Notes under the pieces: model-generated
What the model was told of the DNA's origin: nothing
Seen by the model: only the letters and a program-made list of their open reading frames with translations
The model's database searches: none
Part shown: positions 41,010-50,043 of the stretch, piece after piece
How the letters are laid out: each line of letters begins with the position of its first letter
How positions within the stretch are numbered: position 1 is the first letter of the stretch
Made by a program: the position numbers and the translations under genes
Origin: JALHOP01 sp964484195
Lineage (GTDB): Bacteria > Myxococcota > XYA12-FULL-58-9 > JALHOP01
Direction of reading: 5' to 3'
Length of the DNA: 64,000 nucleotides
NCBI GenBank assembly: GCA_964484195.1
Contig: CAZAER010000001.1
Span: forward strand, 496,001-560,000

Positions 41010-44000
41010 ATGCAACGAAGCTTCGCGCTGTGCCTTCTCTTGGGGGCATGTGTTGTCGACCTCGCTGTACCCCCTGGCTCTGAAATCACCTGTGTAAACG
41101 GTGCTTGTCCGGATGGCATGGTCTGTCGACCAGCCATCGGCTTGTGCGTGCCCGCCGACGCGCAGAACGACACGCCGCCTGATGTCATTCCGGCGAGCGT
41201 GACGCTTTCGCGGACGGCAATCGGCGTGCAAGTCCCGCTGCAGGTGAGCTTCGAGGTCACCGACGACCTGCTCGTCGACCCCATCGTGGTGCTCGGCACC
41301 GCGCCGCCAAGGCCGCTGACGCGCACCAGCGTCGATGGCCGGCGCTACACCTACACTTTGTCGCTCGATGCGCCGACAGCCGAGAGCGCCGCGTCGATCT
41401 CCTGCACGCTCGTTGGACGGGGCGGCACCGAGGCCACGGGCATCACGCTCGGCCCCCCGGTCACCCTCGACTTCACGGCCCCCGTCCTCTCGGTGTTCAC
41501 ACCGCCGACGACCCCACTCGGCGCTGGCGCCGTCGGCAGCGTCATCATCACCGTCACTGACGCTCTGAGCATGCCACCCGAGCTCGTCGGCAGCGATGGG
41601 ACCGTCCTGCGCCAGGACGCGACCTTCACACCGCCGTTGTACGGTTTTTTCTACGATGTCCCAGCGACCGCCACCGACGGTCCGGTCACGGTGACCGTCA
41701 CGCTCACCGACGCGGCGGACAATGTCTTCGAATCTAGCCCGCTCGACTGTTTCACCGTCGACGTCACACCCCCAACGGTCGCGGGTGCGCCACAGCTCAT
41801 TCGCACCAGCGCGCGTGCCGGTCAGCTCGTGGGCGTCGTCGTGACCATGAGTGAGCCGCTCGCGGCCTCTCCCGTGGCGGGGATGCAGGGGCCGTCCCAC
41901 GTGGCCTTGCCTCAGACCGGCGTGGCGCTCACCGAGCACACGTTCTCCAGATCGCTTCCGAGTGGGCTCGCCGACGGCGCCTATCTCGTGCAGCTCGAGA
42001 GCTTCAGCGATCGCGCCGGCAATCCCGGCATCGCGACCGACCTGGGCACGCTCAGCGTCGACGGCGCGCCACCGCAGTTCGTCGTCAACCCCGACGTCCA
42101 GCCGCGCACCGTGAGCGGCGTCTCCGGCTTCGACATCGCAACCGTGACGTTCTCCCTCGGCGAGGACCTTGGCAACGACCCACTCGTGGTCAACGTGCGT
42201 GTCGGCGAGCAAGAGCCGACCTGCTCGGTGACGCCGGCGGCGGCGAACCGCTTCGACTACAGCTGTACGCTCGCGAGCTTCGTCGGCTCCGCGGAAGGCG
42301 GCCTACCGGTCACCGTGCTGGTCACCGATCCTTCCGGCAACTCCACGTTCCGAGCCGGACCGCCGCTCCTCGTCGACCTCACCGCGCCCATCGTCGTCGG
42401 CACGCCGCAGATCACCCGAAGCGACGTCTTCTTGCGCGCATCGCTCGGCCCGAACGATGTGCTGCTCTCGGCGACGAGCCCGACGCAGGGCGGGGTGCCG
42501 TACGTCACCGTGACCTTCGTGGTCAGCGAGAGCCTCACCAGCGCGCCGAGCATCCGCATGGACAGCGAGACGCTCACGACGCCCGAGCTTACGACCGGCA
42601 CATCCATCGGTCAGCTGTTCACCTTCGAAATTCGCCCGGCGCTGGGCCGAGCCGACGGCCCGTATTCCGTCATCGCGGAGGTCACCGACGCCGCCGGCAA
42701 CTCGGCGGACCTTGCCCTCGGCACGCTGCGCATCGATCGCACTCCGCCGACGCTATCGCAGGCCGTCGCCGACACGACTCGCTACGTGCGCGCACCTTGG
42801 GGCAGCGCCACCGAGACGACGCGGCTCGCAATGAACGCGACCTTCGAGCCAGACTCCACGGTGCTGGTGGTGAGCGATTCGAGCCTCGCGTTCGGCGCGG
42901 TGCTGGCCATCGACGACCTCGACGGCTCGGGTGCGTCGACCGACTTGCCCATCCTCAACAACACGTACCCGCAGGTCTGGCTCGCGTTACGTGACCGCGC
43001 CGGCAACCCGCACGACAACCGTGGCGTGGCGGTGCGCAATGGCCTCTGGGTGGCAGGCTTCGGCGGCAAGGAGTCGGGTGACCTCGAGCGCAATCCGCAC
43101 GAGCTGTTCACCACGAGCATCGCCTGGGACACGCAGGAGCCTTGGCTGCATCACACGCGCGAGCCTTCCAACTTCGAATACGCCGGCGTCACCGCGAGCG
43201 GCGGCGCGTACGTCGGCACCAGCACCGACCCGACCGACGGCGACGACCTCTACGGCGGCAGCCCTGTGCATCCGGTGCCGCCCGTCCGACCACAGCCCAG
43301 GCTCTTGAACGCCATGGCGTACGATCCGATCTCGAAGACGGACGTCATGTTCGGCGGCATCGCGCGCCTCGGCGGATCCGCCTTGGCGGACACCTGGCAA
43401 TGGAACGGCAACGCGTGGAATCAGGCACTGAGTGGCCCGTCCGGCGTCATCCAGACGGCGATGGCAACGCTCGACGGTACGCCGACTCTCGGCGGCGTGG
43501 CTCTCTTCGGCGGTACCGGGGCGACGTCCAACTCCTTCAGCTGCAACCTCTGGCGCTGGAACGGGTCGACGTGGATCCAGAATCCTGGCGATCTCTGCAC
43601 CGGTGGAAGCAGCTTCCCAGTGGCCCGCTACCGCCACGCGATGGCCTTCGACCCGACGCGCGGCTGGCTCATCGTGACGGGCGGCAGCTGCCAGAGCGGA
43701 TTCAACCAGCCCCCGATCAACTGCGGAGACATCTGGGTCAATCGCAACGTGTTCGGCACTCAGATGGCGTGGACGCAGTCCTTGATCCCTTTCCCATCGA
43801 GCGGGTCCGCGCTCGCCCGCAACGATCACGGCATGGCCTACGACGCCGGCCGTGACGTGCTGGTCATCTACAGCGGCAGCGAGAACGGCGACCTCTGGGA
43901 GTACGCGATGGCGTCCCAGGTGTGGACGTATTTCCCCGCAACCGGCGGCTGGCCGCAGCCACGGCGCAACATGTTGCTCACCTATGACGTCGCACGCGGC

Positions 44001-44636
44001 CGGATCCTCATGGCCGGCGGCAAGAACGGCTCCAACCAGAACGTCTTCGATGCCTGGACGTGGGACGGCGCGAGCTGGCGACAGCTCAATTCGAGCTACT
44101 GCGACGCGCCCGTGGAGCCCGAGTGCCTCCGTGACTTCGTCTTCGTCGCCAGCGACGGCGCGTCGACCTACGACAAGGCGCGCCATCAGGTGGTCCATTT
44201 CGTCCCCGATAGCGGACCAGGCCCGGCGACCGAAGCAATGTTCCACGCGGGGTTCGGCCCTGCCTATCGAAGCGCCACGCTCGGCACGTTCAATCTGGCG
44301 CAGGCCCAGGTGCAGACCGCGTGGATCACGAACATCGACATCGAAGCGGTCGCGGGTGGCACCGGCCTCGACGACGATGGCAACGACATGCCGGGCGTCC
44401 TCGCCGAGCTCTGGTCGGGAAACGCGGCGGGCGCCTGGACGACGGTGGGCGCGAGCAGCGCCGACGTGCTCGCGATGGCGCCGCTCGATGGAGGGCTCAC
44501 CGGGGCGTTGGCGCGCACCGCTGTCGACACGGGGAAGGTGCGCGCTCGCATCATCACCGAATGGCCGGCAGGCCCGGAGAGTGCGAGCGTCGCTGTCGAC
44601 CTTCTCGAATTGAAGGTCGCGTATACGATCCCTTGA
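41010..44636 (+). CDS. Large lipoprotein with Ig-like repeats and a kelch-type propeller
   Basis: 1208 residues. The lipobox is LLLGAC (cysteine at 14), followed by a small Cys-rich module (CVNGACPDGMVC...GLCVP) common in myxobacterial lipoproteins. Residues about 60-590 hold roughly five or six Ig-like beta-sandwich repeats, each ending like VDVTPPTVAGAPQ or IDRTPPTLSQAV. Residues about 755-1080 carry kelch repeats (NAMAYDPISKTDVMFGG; HAMAFDPTRGWLIVTGG; MLLTYDVARGRILMAGG with W-containing partner strands). The C-terminal 130 residues are an unassigned beta-rich domain. Probably a cell-surface binding protein. Confidence 0.85.
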   Translation: MQRSFALCLLLGACVVDLAVPPGSEITCVNGACPDGMVCRPAIGLCVPADAQNDTPPDVIPASVTLSRTAIGVQVPLQVSFEVTDDLLVDPIVVLGTAPPRPLTRTSVDGRRYTYTLSLDAPTAESAASISCTLVGRGGTEATGITLGPPVTLDFTAPVLSVFTPPTTPLGAGAVGSVIITVTDALSMPPELVGSDGTVLRQDATFTPPLYGFFYDVPATATDGPVTVTVTLTDAADNVFESSPLDCFTVDVTPPTVAGAPQLIRTSARAGQLVGVVVTMSEPLAASPVAGMQGPSHVALPQTGVALTEHTFSRSLPSGLADGAYLVQLESFSDRAGNPGIATDLGTLSVDGAPPQFVVNPDVQPRTVSGVSGFDIATVTFSLGEDLGNDPLVVNVRVGEQEPTCSVTPAAANRFDYSCTLASFVGSAEGGLPVTVLVTDPSGNSTFRAGPPLLVDLTAPIVVGTPQITRSDVFLRASLGPNDVLLSATSPTQGGVPYVTVTFVVSESLTSAPSIRMDSETLTTPELTTGTSIGQLFTFEIRPALGRADGPYSVIAEVTDAAGNSADLALGTLRIDRTPPTLSQAVADTTRYVRAPWGSATETTRLAMNATFEPDSTVLVVSDSSLAFGAVLAIDDLDGSGASTDLPILNNTYPQVWLALRDRAGNPHDNRGVAVRNGLWVAGFGGKESGDLERNPHELFTTSIAWDTQEPWLHHTREPSNFEYAGVTASGGAYVGTSTDPTDGDDLYGGSPVHPVPPVRPQPRLLNAMAYDPISKTDVMFGGIARLGGSALADTWQWNGNAWNQALSGPSGVIQTAMATLDGTPTLGGVALFGGTGATSNSFSCNLWRWNGSTWIQNPGDLCTGGSSFPVARYRHAMAFDPTRGWLIVTGGSCQSGFNQPPINCGDIWVNRNVFGTQMAWTQSLIPFPSSGSALARNDHGMAYDAGRDVLVIYSGSENGDLWEYAMASQVWTYFPATGGWPQPRRNMLLTYDVARGRILMAGGKNGSNQNVFDAWTWDGASWRQLNSSYCDAPVEPECLRDFVFVASDGASTYDKARHQVVHFVPDSGPGPATEAMFHAGFGPAYRSATLGTFNLAQAQVQTAWITNIDIEAVAGGTGLDDDGNDMPGVLAELWSGNAAGAWTTVGASSADVLAMAPLDGGLTGALARTAVDTGKVRARIITEWPAGPESASVAVDLLELKVAYTIP

Positions 44637-44639
44637 GAG

Positions 44640-45077
44640 CTACTTGGCGCGGGCTTGGATGGCCGACAGCGTCGTGAAGACCCACGCGATGTCGAGCTTG
44701 AGCGGGGTGTCGATGCCGCTGGCGAGCAGGGCGCCGATGCGATCGTTCTGCGTGCCCATCAGATCGCGGGCGAGCTGGAACTGGCGACCGGCGGCGACGT
44801 CGCTGCGGAACTTGCCGAGCATCGCCGACGCTTTCTCGAGCGCCTCGGTGCGCTTGCTGTCCGGAACCGCGGCAAAGACCTGCGCCATGAAGGGGATCTG
44901 CATGAGCATCTGCATGCCCAGCGGATTGCCCTGAACCTCGGGGAGCTTCGCGGCAATCTGAGCGGCCGAGGGTTGGGTCTCGACGAACTTCACCAGGTCG
45001 GCGACGAACGATTCGAGGGTCTGGGGCTGGCTGGCCGCGGCTGCAACACGTCCGGAACCATTGACTGAAAGGCTCAT
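44640..45077 (-). CDS. Hypothetical helical protein
   Basis: 145 residues from the ATG at 45077, which follows AGGAG at about ten bases. No signal peptide. The sequence is helical, with an Ala/Gln-rich start and Leu/Met-rich middle (LPEVQGNPLGMQMLMQIPFMAQVFAAV), and no family is recognised. It converges with the large lipoprotein gene (three-base gap). The 203-base upstream gap holds one small hairpin GCGACA-TCCG-TGTCGC (45171-45186) and no other clear signal. Confidence 0.65.
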   Translation of the reverse strand: MSLSVNGSGRVAAAASQPQTLESFVADLVKFVETQPSAAQIAAKLPEVQGNPLGMQMLMQIPFMAQVFAAVPDSKRTEALEKASAMLGKFRSDVAAGRQFQLARDLMGTQNDRIGALLASGIDTPLKLDIAWVFTTLSAIQARAK

Positions 45078-45280
45078 TTTTCGCGTTCTCCTGGCGGTGA
45101 CACGCCAATATCGGCCCAGCCGCGACCGAGTTGTGGGCCTCGCCGGTGCCAACGAGGTCCGCTTGGCCATGCGACATCCGTGTCGCGATCGGGTGACGCC
45201 ATAGCGGGCGTAACCCCGCGAAACCGCATGTTGGCAGCGCCTGGCCCACCGCGTGCTACGCCTCGCTCTCCGGCCAGGGG

Positions 45281-47311
45281 ATGACGATGGCGAATAGAAA
45301 TTTGGTTCTGGTGGTGCTGGGGTGCGCGGCGTGCAGTCAGGCGGAGTACCCGGGGCCGCTATTGCCGCCACCACCACAGAGCGCAGCTTTGACCGCGGTC
45401 GGCACCTGCGACGACTTGGATGCAGCGGTGCGCAAACACCTCGTTCAGCAGATGGATCGGCAGCTCGAGGAGCAGTTCCGTTCGGTCTTCGACGTCGATT
45501 GTCCGGGCTTCTTGGAGCTGCGCTTCGGAGGCTTTGCTTCCGCTGACGAGGACGCGAGCGATGGCGGCGGCGCGGCGCGCGAGTACACCACCACCAACGT
45601 CCAAGTTGGCGGCGTCGACGAACCCGATCTCGTGAAGAACGATGGCTCGACCATCTATCTGATCTCCGGCAACGAGCTCCTCATCATCGACGCATGGCCG
45701 GCCAACGAGCTGCACGTCATCGGGCGGCTTCGCATCGAAGGCATACCCAAGAAGCTCTTCGTCCACGCCGGGAGGGCGGTGGTCTACGCCGATGAAGTCC
45801 AGGTCTGCGACTACGGTTACTCCTACTACGGCGGCAGCGACAACAGCCGGACCCTCATTCACGTCCTCGACATCGCCGACCTGACGCATCCTGCGCTCGT
45901 TCGCACCGTCCGCGCCGACGGACGCTTCGTTGCCGGGCGTTTGGTCGGAGACGCGGTGCATTCGGTGCTGGCGTTCAATCCACTCCCGAGCCCCTACATC
46001 ACCGGTGTGGGCTACTACGCAAACGTCGATGCCTGCGATGACAGCGCCGAGGAGATCACGCGCGCCTATCGGGAGCTCCGCGAAAAAAATGTCGCGGTCA
46101 TCGAGGCGATGTTCATCGATGCGAAGTTGCCGCGCATCGTCAGCGAGCGCGTCGCCCTCGGCGAGACCATCGCGAGCAACGACATCTACGCCGCCTGCGG
46201 CAACCTCTACGACCCCGACTACACCGGCGGTATGGACGTGGTGACGCTGCTGTCGTTCTCGATCGGCGACGACACCGAGCTGTCGGCCACGGGCATTCTC
46301 GGAGGCTCGGGCGAAGTGTACGCCAACGCCGAAAGCGTCTACGTCGCGACCTCGGGCACCGGTCTCGGAAGCTGGTGGTGGCACGGGAGCACGAGTGTCC
46401 TGCACAAGCTGGGCATCCACGCCGACGCTTCCCCTGCGACCTACCGGGCTAGCGGCGCGGTCGCCGGGTATCTGGTCAACCAGTTCTCCATGGACGAGCT
46501 CGACGGCTACCTGCGCGTCGCCGTGACCCAACGCGGCGACGAGCTCAGCAACGCGCTGTACGTGTTGGGAGAAGAGGGTAGCCGCCTCGAGGTGGTCGGT
46601 GCGATCGAGGGCATCGCCGAGACCGAGGACATCCGCAGCGTCCGCTTCGACGGACCGCGGGGATTCATCGTCACCTTCAAGAAGACCGATCCGCTGTTCG
46701 CTTTCGACCTCTCGAATCCGCGTGAGCCGCGTGTCCGTGGTGAGCTCAAGATCCCCGGCTTCTCAACGTACATGCACCTGCTCGACGACGATCACCTCCT
46801 GACCATCGGTTACGACGCCGACGACCAGGGTGACTTCGCCTGGTTCACTGGCGTGCTGCTGCAGATCTTCGACGTCAGCGACATGCGCAATCCGCGGCTC
46901 ACGCATCGGGAGTCCATCGGCACGCGTGGCACCTCGTCAGCGGCGCTCGACAACCACTTGGCCTTCACGTTCTTCCGCGAACGCGGACAGCTCGCGGTGC
47001 CCATGGTCATTTGCGAAGGCGGCGATGGCGACAGCAACTACGGCGATGTCATGACGTTCAATGGGCTCTTGGTCTACGACGTGTCCGCCGAAAGCGGCTT
47101 CGCGCTACGTGGCTCGGTCGACCACGGCGGCCGACACAGTTGTTACAACTGGTGGCAGCAGCCGTCGTCGTCGGTACAACGCAGCCTCTTCATGGACGAC
47201 TACGTTTACTCGGTGTCGGGACTCGAGCTGCGCGTCAACGACACACGCGACTTCGACACCGACGTCTCGCACCTGTCGCTCGCCGGAGTTCCCGAAGACG
47301 CCTGCTACTAA
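45281..47311 (+). CDS. Secreted beta-propeller lipoprotein (Beta_propel family)
   Basis: 676 residues from the ATG at 45281; an ATG two codons later is equally possible. The lipoprotein signal ends in LGCAAC. Residues about 95-115 (TTTNVQVGGVDEPDLVKNDG) are the hallmark of the C-terminal beta-propeller (Beta_propel) family, and repeated blades follow (IYLISGNELLIIDAWP; VYVATSGTGLGS; LLTIGYDADDQGDFAW). It has an unusual number of Tyr/Gly and Cys pairs. Function in the family is unknown; it is probably extracellular. Its stop codon merges with the nested palindrome that follows. Confidence 0.87.
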   Translation: MTMANRNLVLVVLGCAACSQAEYPGPLLPPPPQSAALTAVGTCDDLDAAVRKHLVQQMDRQLEEQFRSVFDVDCPGFLELRFGGFASADEDASDGGGAAREYTTTNVQVGGVDEPDLVKNDGSTIYLISGNELLIIDAWPANELHVIGRLRIEGIPKKLFVHAGRAVVYADEVQVCDYGYSYYGGSDNSRTLIHVLDIADLTHPALVRTVRADGRFVAGRLVGDAVHSVLAFNPLPSPYITGVGYYANVDACDDSAEEITRAYRELREKNVAVIEAMFIDAKLPRIVSERVALGETIASNDIYAACGNLYDPDYTGGMDVVTLLSFSIGDDTELSATGILGGSGEVYANAESVYVATSGTGLGSWWWHGSTSVLHKLGIHADASPATYRASGAVAGYLVNQFSMDELDGYLRVAVTQRGDELSNALYVLGEEGSRLEVVGAIEGIAETEDIRSVRFDGPRGFIVTFKKTDPLFAFDLSNPREPRVRGELKIPGFSTYMHLLDDDHLLTIGYDADDQGDFAWFTGVLLQIFDVSDMRNPRLTHRESIGTRGTSSAALDNHLAFTFFRERGQLAVPMVICEGGDGDSNYGDVMTFNGLLVYDVSAESGFALRGSVDHGGRHSCYNWWQQPSSSVQRSLFMDDYVYSVSGLELRVNDTRDFDTDVSHLSLAGVPEDACY

Positions 47312-47357
47312 AAATGGTGACAGTCACCATTTAAAAAAAGGTGACTGTCACCATTTT
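47311..47357. repeat. Nested palindrome filling the gap between two convergent stop codons
   Basis: Perfect 18-base arms (47311-47328 and 47340-47357) surround an 11-base A/T loop. Each arm itself contains a smaller palindrome: GGTGAC-A-GTCACC on the left and GGTGAC-T-GTCACC on the right. A-runs on the left and T-runs on the right make it look like a bidirectional terminator. The outermost bases belong to the TAA of the propeller gene and the TAA of preA. The sequence type resembles the small palindromic elements that REP-associated transposases mobilise (inference). Confidence 0.75.
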
Positions 47358-48624
47358 AGTGCGAGCCCTTCTTGGGCCGCAGCTCGGCTTCGCCGCGCGT
47401 GAACTGGTTCCAGGTGCCGGGCTTCCAGCCGTTGTCCACCGCGACCATGCTGATGCAGTCCGGCACCGGGCAGACGATCTGGCACAAGTTGCAGCCGACG
47501 CACTCGGACTCGTCGATGCGCGGGACGCGCGTGCCGTCCTGCGGATGGATGCACTGGTGCGCGCCGTCGTGGCATGCGGTCATGCAGAGCTGGCAACCGA
47601 TGCACTTGTCGGCATCGATCTTGGCCACCGTCTCGTAGTTCATGTTGAGGTCGCCCCACTCGGAGTACTGCGGGACTGCCTTGCCGATCATGTCGTCGAG
47701 CTTCTTGAAGCCCTTTTCTTCCATGTACGTGGTGAGGCCTTCGATCATGTCCTCGACCACGCGATAGCCGCGCAGCATGACCTCGGTGCAGACCTGCACC
47801 GAGTTGCTACCCAGCAAGAGGAACTCGACCGCGTCGCGCCAGTTGGCGACACCTCCGATGCCGCTGATCGGTAAGCCGAAGTCGCGGTCGCGCGCCAAGG
47901 CCGCGACCATGTGGAGGGCAATGGGTTTCACCGCTTGTCCGCAATAGCCGCCATTCGAGGAGAGCTTGTCGACGCGAGGCTCGGGAATGAAATTGTCGAT
48001 GTCGACGCCGATGATGCTCTTGATGGTATTGATCAGCGAGACGCCGTGGGCGCCGCCTTTCTTCGCGGCGATGCCGTGCGGCACGATGTTGCCGACGTTG
48101 GGCGTGAGCTTAACCAGGACGGGGACGGTCGAGTACTTCACCGCCCACGAGGTGATGCGCTCGTTGATCTTGGGCTCCTGGCCCACGGCGCTGCCCATGC
48201 CGCGCTCGCACATGCCGTGCGGGCAACCGAAGTTCAGCTCCATGCCGTCGGCGCCGGCGTCGATCGAGCGCTTGATGATGTCTTTCCACTCGTCTTCGGT
48301 CTCGACCATGAGCGAGACGATGACGGCGTGCTTCGGGTACTGCTTTTTGACGTCGATGATCTCGCGGAAGTTCGACTCCAGCGGGCGATCGGTGATCAGC
48401 TCGATGTTGTTGAAGCCGGCCGCCTTGACGCCGCGCACAGTGTGTCCGCCGAAGCGGCTCGAGACGTTCTGAATGGGCTGGCCGAGCGTCTTCCAGACGG
48501 CGCCGCCCCAGCCGGCGTCGAAGGCGCGCTTGATCTGATCGCCTGAGTTCGTCGGCGGAGCAGAGGCGAGCCAGAAGGGATTCGGCGAGATGATGCCACC
48601 GGTGTTGCTGGTCAAATCAACCAT
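47356..48624 (-). CDS. preA: NAD-dependent dihydropyrimidine dehydrogenase, subunit PreA
   Basis: 422 residues. The N-terminal FMN-binding dihydroorotate-dehydrogenase-type barrel (about 1-320) contains NPFWLASAPPTNSGDQIKRAF, the active cysteine region NFGCPHGMCERGMG and GIGGVANWRDAVEF. Two [4Fe-4S] motifs close the protein: CIGCQLCMTACHDGAHQC and CVGCNLCQIVCPVPDC. With PreT it reduces uracil or thymine to the dihydropyrimidine. The ATG overlaps the preT stop by eight bases. Confidence 0.95.
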   Translation of the reverse strand: MVDLTSNTGGIISPNPFWLASAPPTNSGDQIKRAFDAGWGGAVWKTLGQPIQNVSSRFGGHTVRGVKAAGFNNIELITDRPLESNFREIIDVKKQYPKHAVIVSLMVETEDEWKDIIKRSIDAGADGMELNFGCPHGMCERGMGSAVGQEPKINERITSWAVKYSTVPVLVKLTPNVGNIVPHGIAAKKGGAHGVSLINTIKSIIGVDIDNFIPEPRVDKLSSNGGYCGQAVKPIALHMVAALARDRDFGLPISGIGGVANWRDAVEFLLLGSNSVQVCTEVMLRGYRVVEDMIEGLTTYMEEKGFKKLDDMIGKAVPQYSEWGDLNMNYETVAKIDADKCIGCQLCMTACHDGAHQCIHPQDGTRVPRIDESECVGCNLCQIVCPVPDCISMVAVDNGWKPGTWNQFTRGEAELRPKKGSH

Positions 48625-49915
48625 GGAGATACCTGTTGATGGCAATGGCAGCGGCCTTGCCCTCGGCTGCACCGTTCACGACTTCTTTGCCGCCGTTGGC
48701 GCAGTCGCCACCGGCGTAATAACCCTTGCGGCCCGTGAAGCCGTCCTTGTCGACGACGATGCGGCCTTTGTCGGTCTTGATGCCGGGCAGGGCGGCGACG
48801 AGCTCACCGAGCTTGGCCTGACCGATGGCGAGGAGCACCAAGTCGACCGGGAGCTCGACCTCGCTGCCGGCGATCGGCTTCTTGGCCGTGTCGACACGCG
48901 TGTAGCGCATCGCTTGCATGGCCCCATTGCCCTTGAACTCGACGGGCAGCGACCGCCACAGCGGACGCACGTTGTCGAGCTTCGCAACTTCCCACTCGTG
49001 CATGTAGCCGCTCATGCCGGGCTCTTCACCGCGGTAGACCAGCAGCACTTCCTCGATGCCGAGGCCGGCGAGCTCGCGCACCGCGTCGATGGCAGTGTTG
49101 CCGCCGCCGATGACCGCCGCGCGCTTCACCTTCGTCATGTCGACCTTGCCGACCTTCATCTTCTCGATGAAGTCGACGGCGCCGTGGATGCCCGCGAGGC
49201 TCTCACCTGGCACGCCGAGCTTGCTGTCGACGCCCAGGCCCATGCCGATGAACACCGCATCGTGCTTCTTCTCGAGCGCGTCCCAGGTGATGTCTTTGCC
49301 GACGCTGACGCCCGTCTTCATCTCGATGCCGCCGATCGAGAGAATCCAATCGACCTCTTGAATCGAGCGGTCGGCGCGCATCTTGTACGGTGCGACACCG
49401 GTGGTGTTGAGACCGCCGCTGAAGCCGTTCTTCTCGTAGATGGTGCACTTGTGTCCGTCACGGCGGAGCTGGTGCGCGGCGGCGAGCGAGGCAGGGCCAG
49501 CGCCGATGAGAGCGACGCTCTTGCCGGTGTCCTTGCCGGCCTCGAAGAACTTCCAGCCCTTCTCGAAGGCCATGTCGGTCGCGTAGCGTTGGAGCTTGCC
49601 GATCTGGATGGGCGGTGAGTCCATCTCGTTGTAGACGCAATCACCGACGCAGAGGACCTCGACCGGGCAGACGCGGGCGCAGCTCATGCCGAGGATGTTC
49701 GCCTCGAAGATGGTGCGGGCGCTGCCCTTGACGTTGCCGGTGCTGATCTTGCGGATGAACTCCGGGATCTCGATGCCGGTCGGGCACGCCTGGATACACG
49801 GCGCGTCGGCGCAATAGAGGCAGCGGTTCGCTTCCGCAACCGCTTGCACGGAGGTGAACGCTTCCTTGAAGTCCGCGAAAGCGCTCTCGGAGCGCTCGGT
49901 GGGCAGAGCCGTCAT
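48617..49915 (-). CDS. preT: NAD-dependent dihydropyrimidine dehydrogenase, subunit PreT
   Basis: A 432-residue flavoprotein. The N-terminal Cys-rich domain holds CLYCADAPCIQACPTGIEIP and SCARVCPVEVLCVGDC for two [4Fe-4S] clusters, as in the small subunit of glutamate synthase. FAD- and NAD(P)-binding Rossmann loops are VALIGAGPASLAAAHQLRR and AAVIGGGNTAIDAVREL. The closing YYAGGDCANGGKEVVNGAAEGKAAA is the flavin motif. The ATG at 49915 (MTALPTERSES) was chosen over an earlier in-frame start. First gene of the preT-preA operon and first enzyme of the pathway. Confidence 0.95.
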   Translation of the reverse strand: MTALPTERSESAFADFKEAFTSVQAVAEANRCLYCADAPCIQACPTGIEIPEFIRKISTGNVKGSARTIFEANILGMSCARVCPVEVLCVGDCVYNEMDSPPIQIGKLQRYATDMAFEKGWKFFEAGKDTGKSVALIGAGPASLAAAHQLRRDGHKCTIYEKNGFSGGLNTTGVAPYKMRADRSIQEVDWILSIGGIEMKTGVSVGKDITWDALEKKHDAVFIGMGLGVDSKLGVPGESLAGIHGAVDFIEKMKVGKVDMTKVKRAAVIGGGNTAIDAVRELAGLGIEEVLLVYRGEEPGMSGYMHEWEVAKLDNVRPLWRSLPVEFKGNGAMQAMRYTRVDTAKKPIAGSEVELPVDLVLLAIGQAKLGELVAALPGIKTDKGRIVVDKDGFTGRKGYYAGGDCANGGKEVVNGAAEGKAAAIAINRYLHG

Positions 49916-50043
49916 GGGCGGGGGGCCTCCAGCCAGGCGAGCCACAGCACGAGAGCGCGTGGGACCCAGCGTGAAGCGCGAAGAGATAATGAGGATGGAG
50001 GTCCGCTGTCAACGACAGGAGAATTCGGCTAGCGTCGGACACC

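Noticed and set aside
50006..50018. Small hairpin CTGTC-AAC-GACAG before the first MopE-like gene as an operator or switch
   Set aside because: It is too short to stand out from chance and no second copy is found. The note in that gene's entry calling it SacI-like refers only to its place next to AGGAGAATTC and carries no meaning for function.
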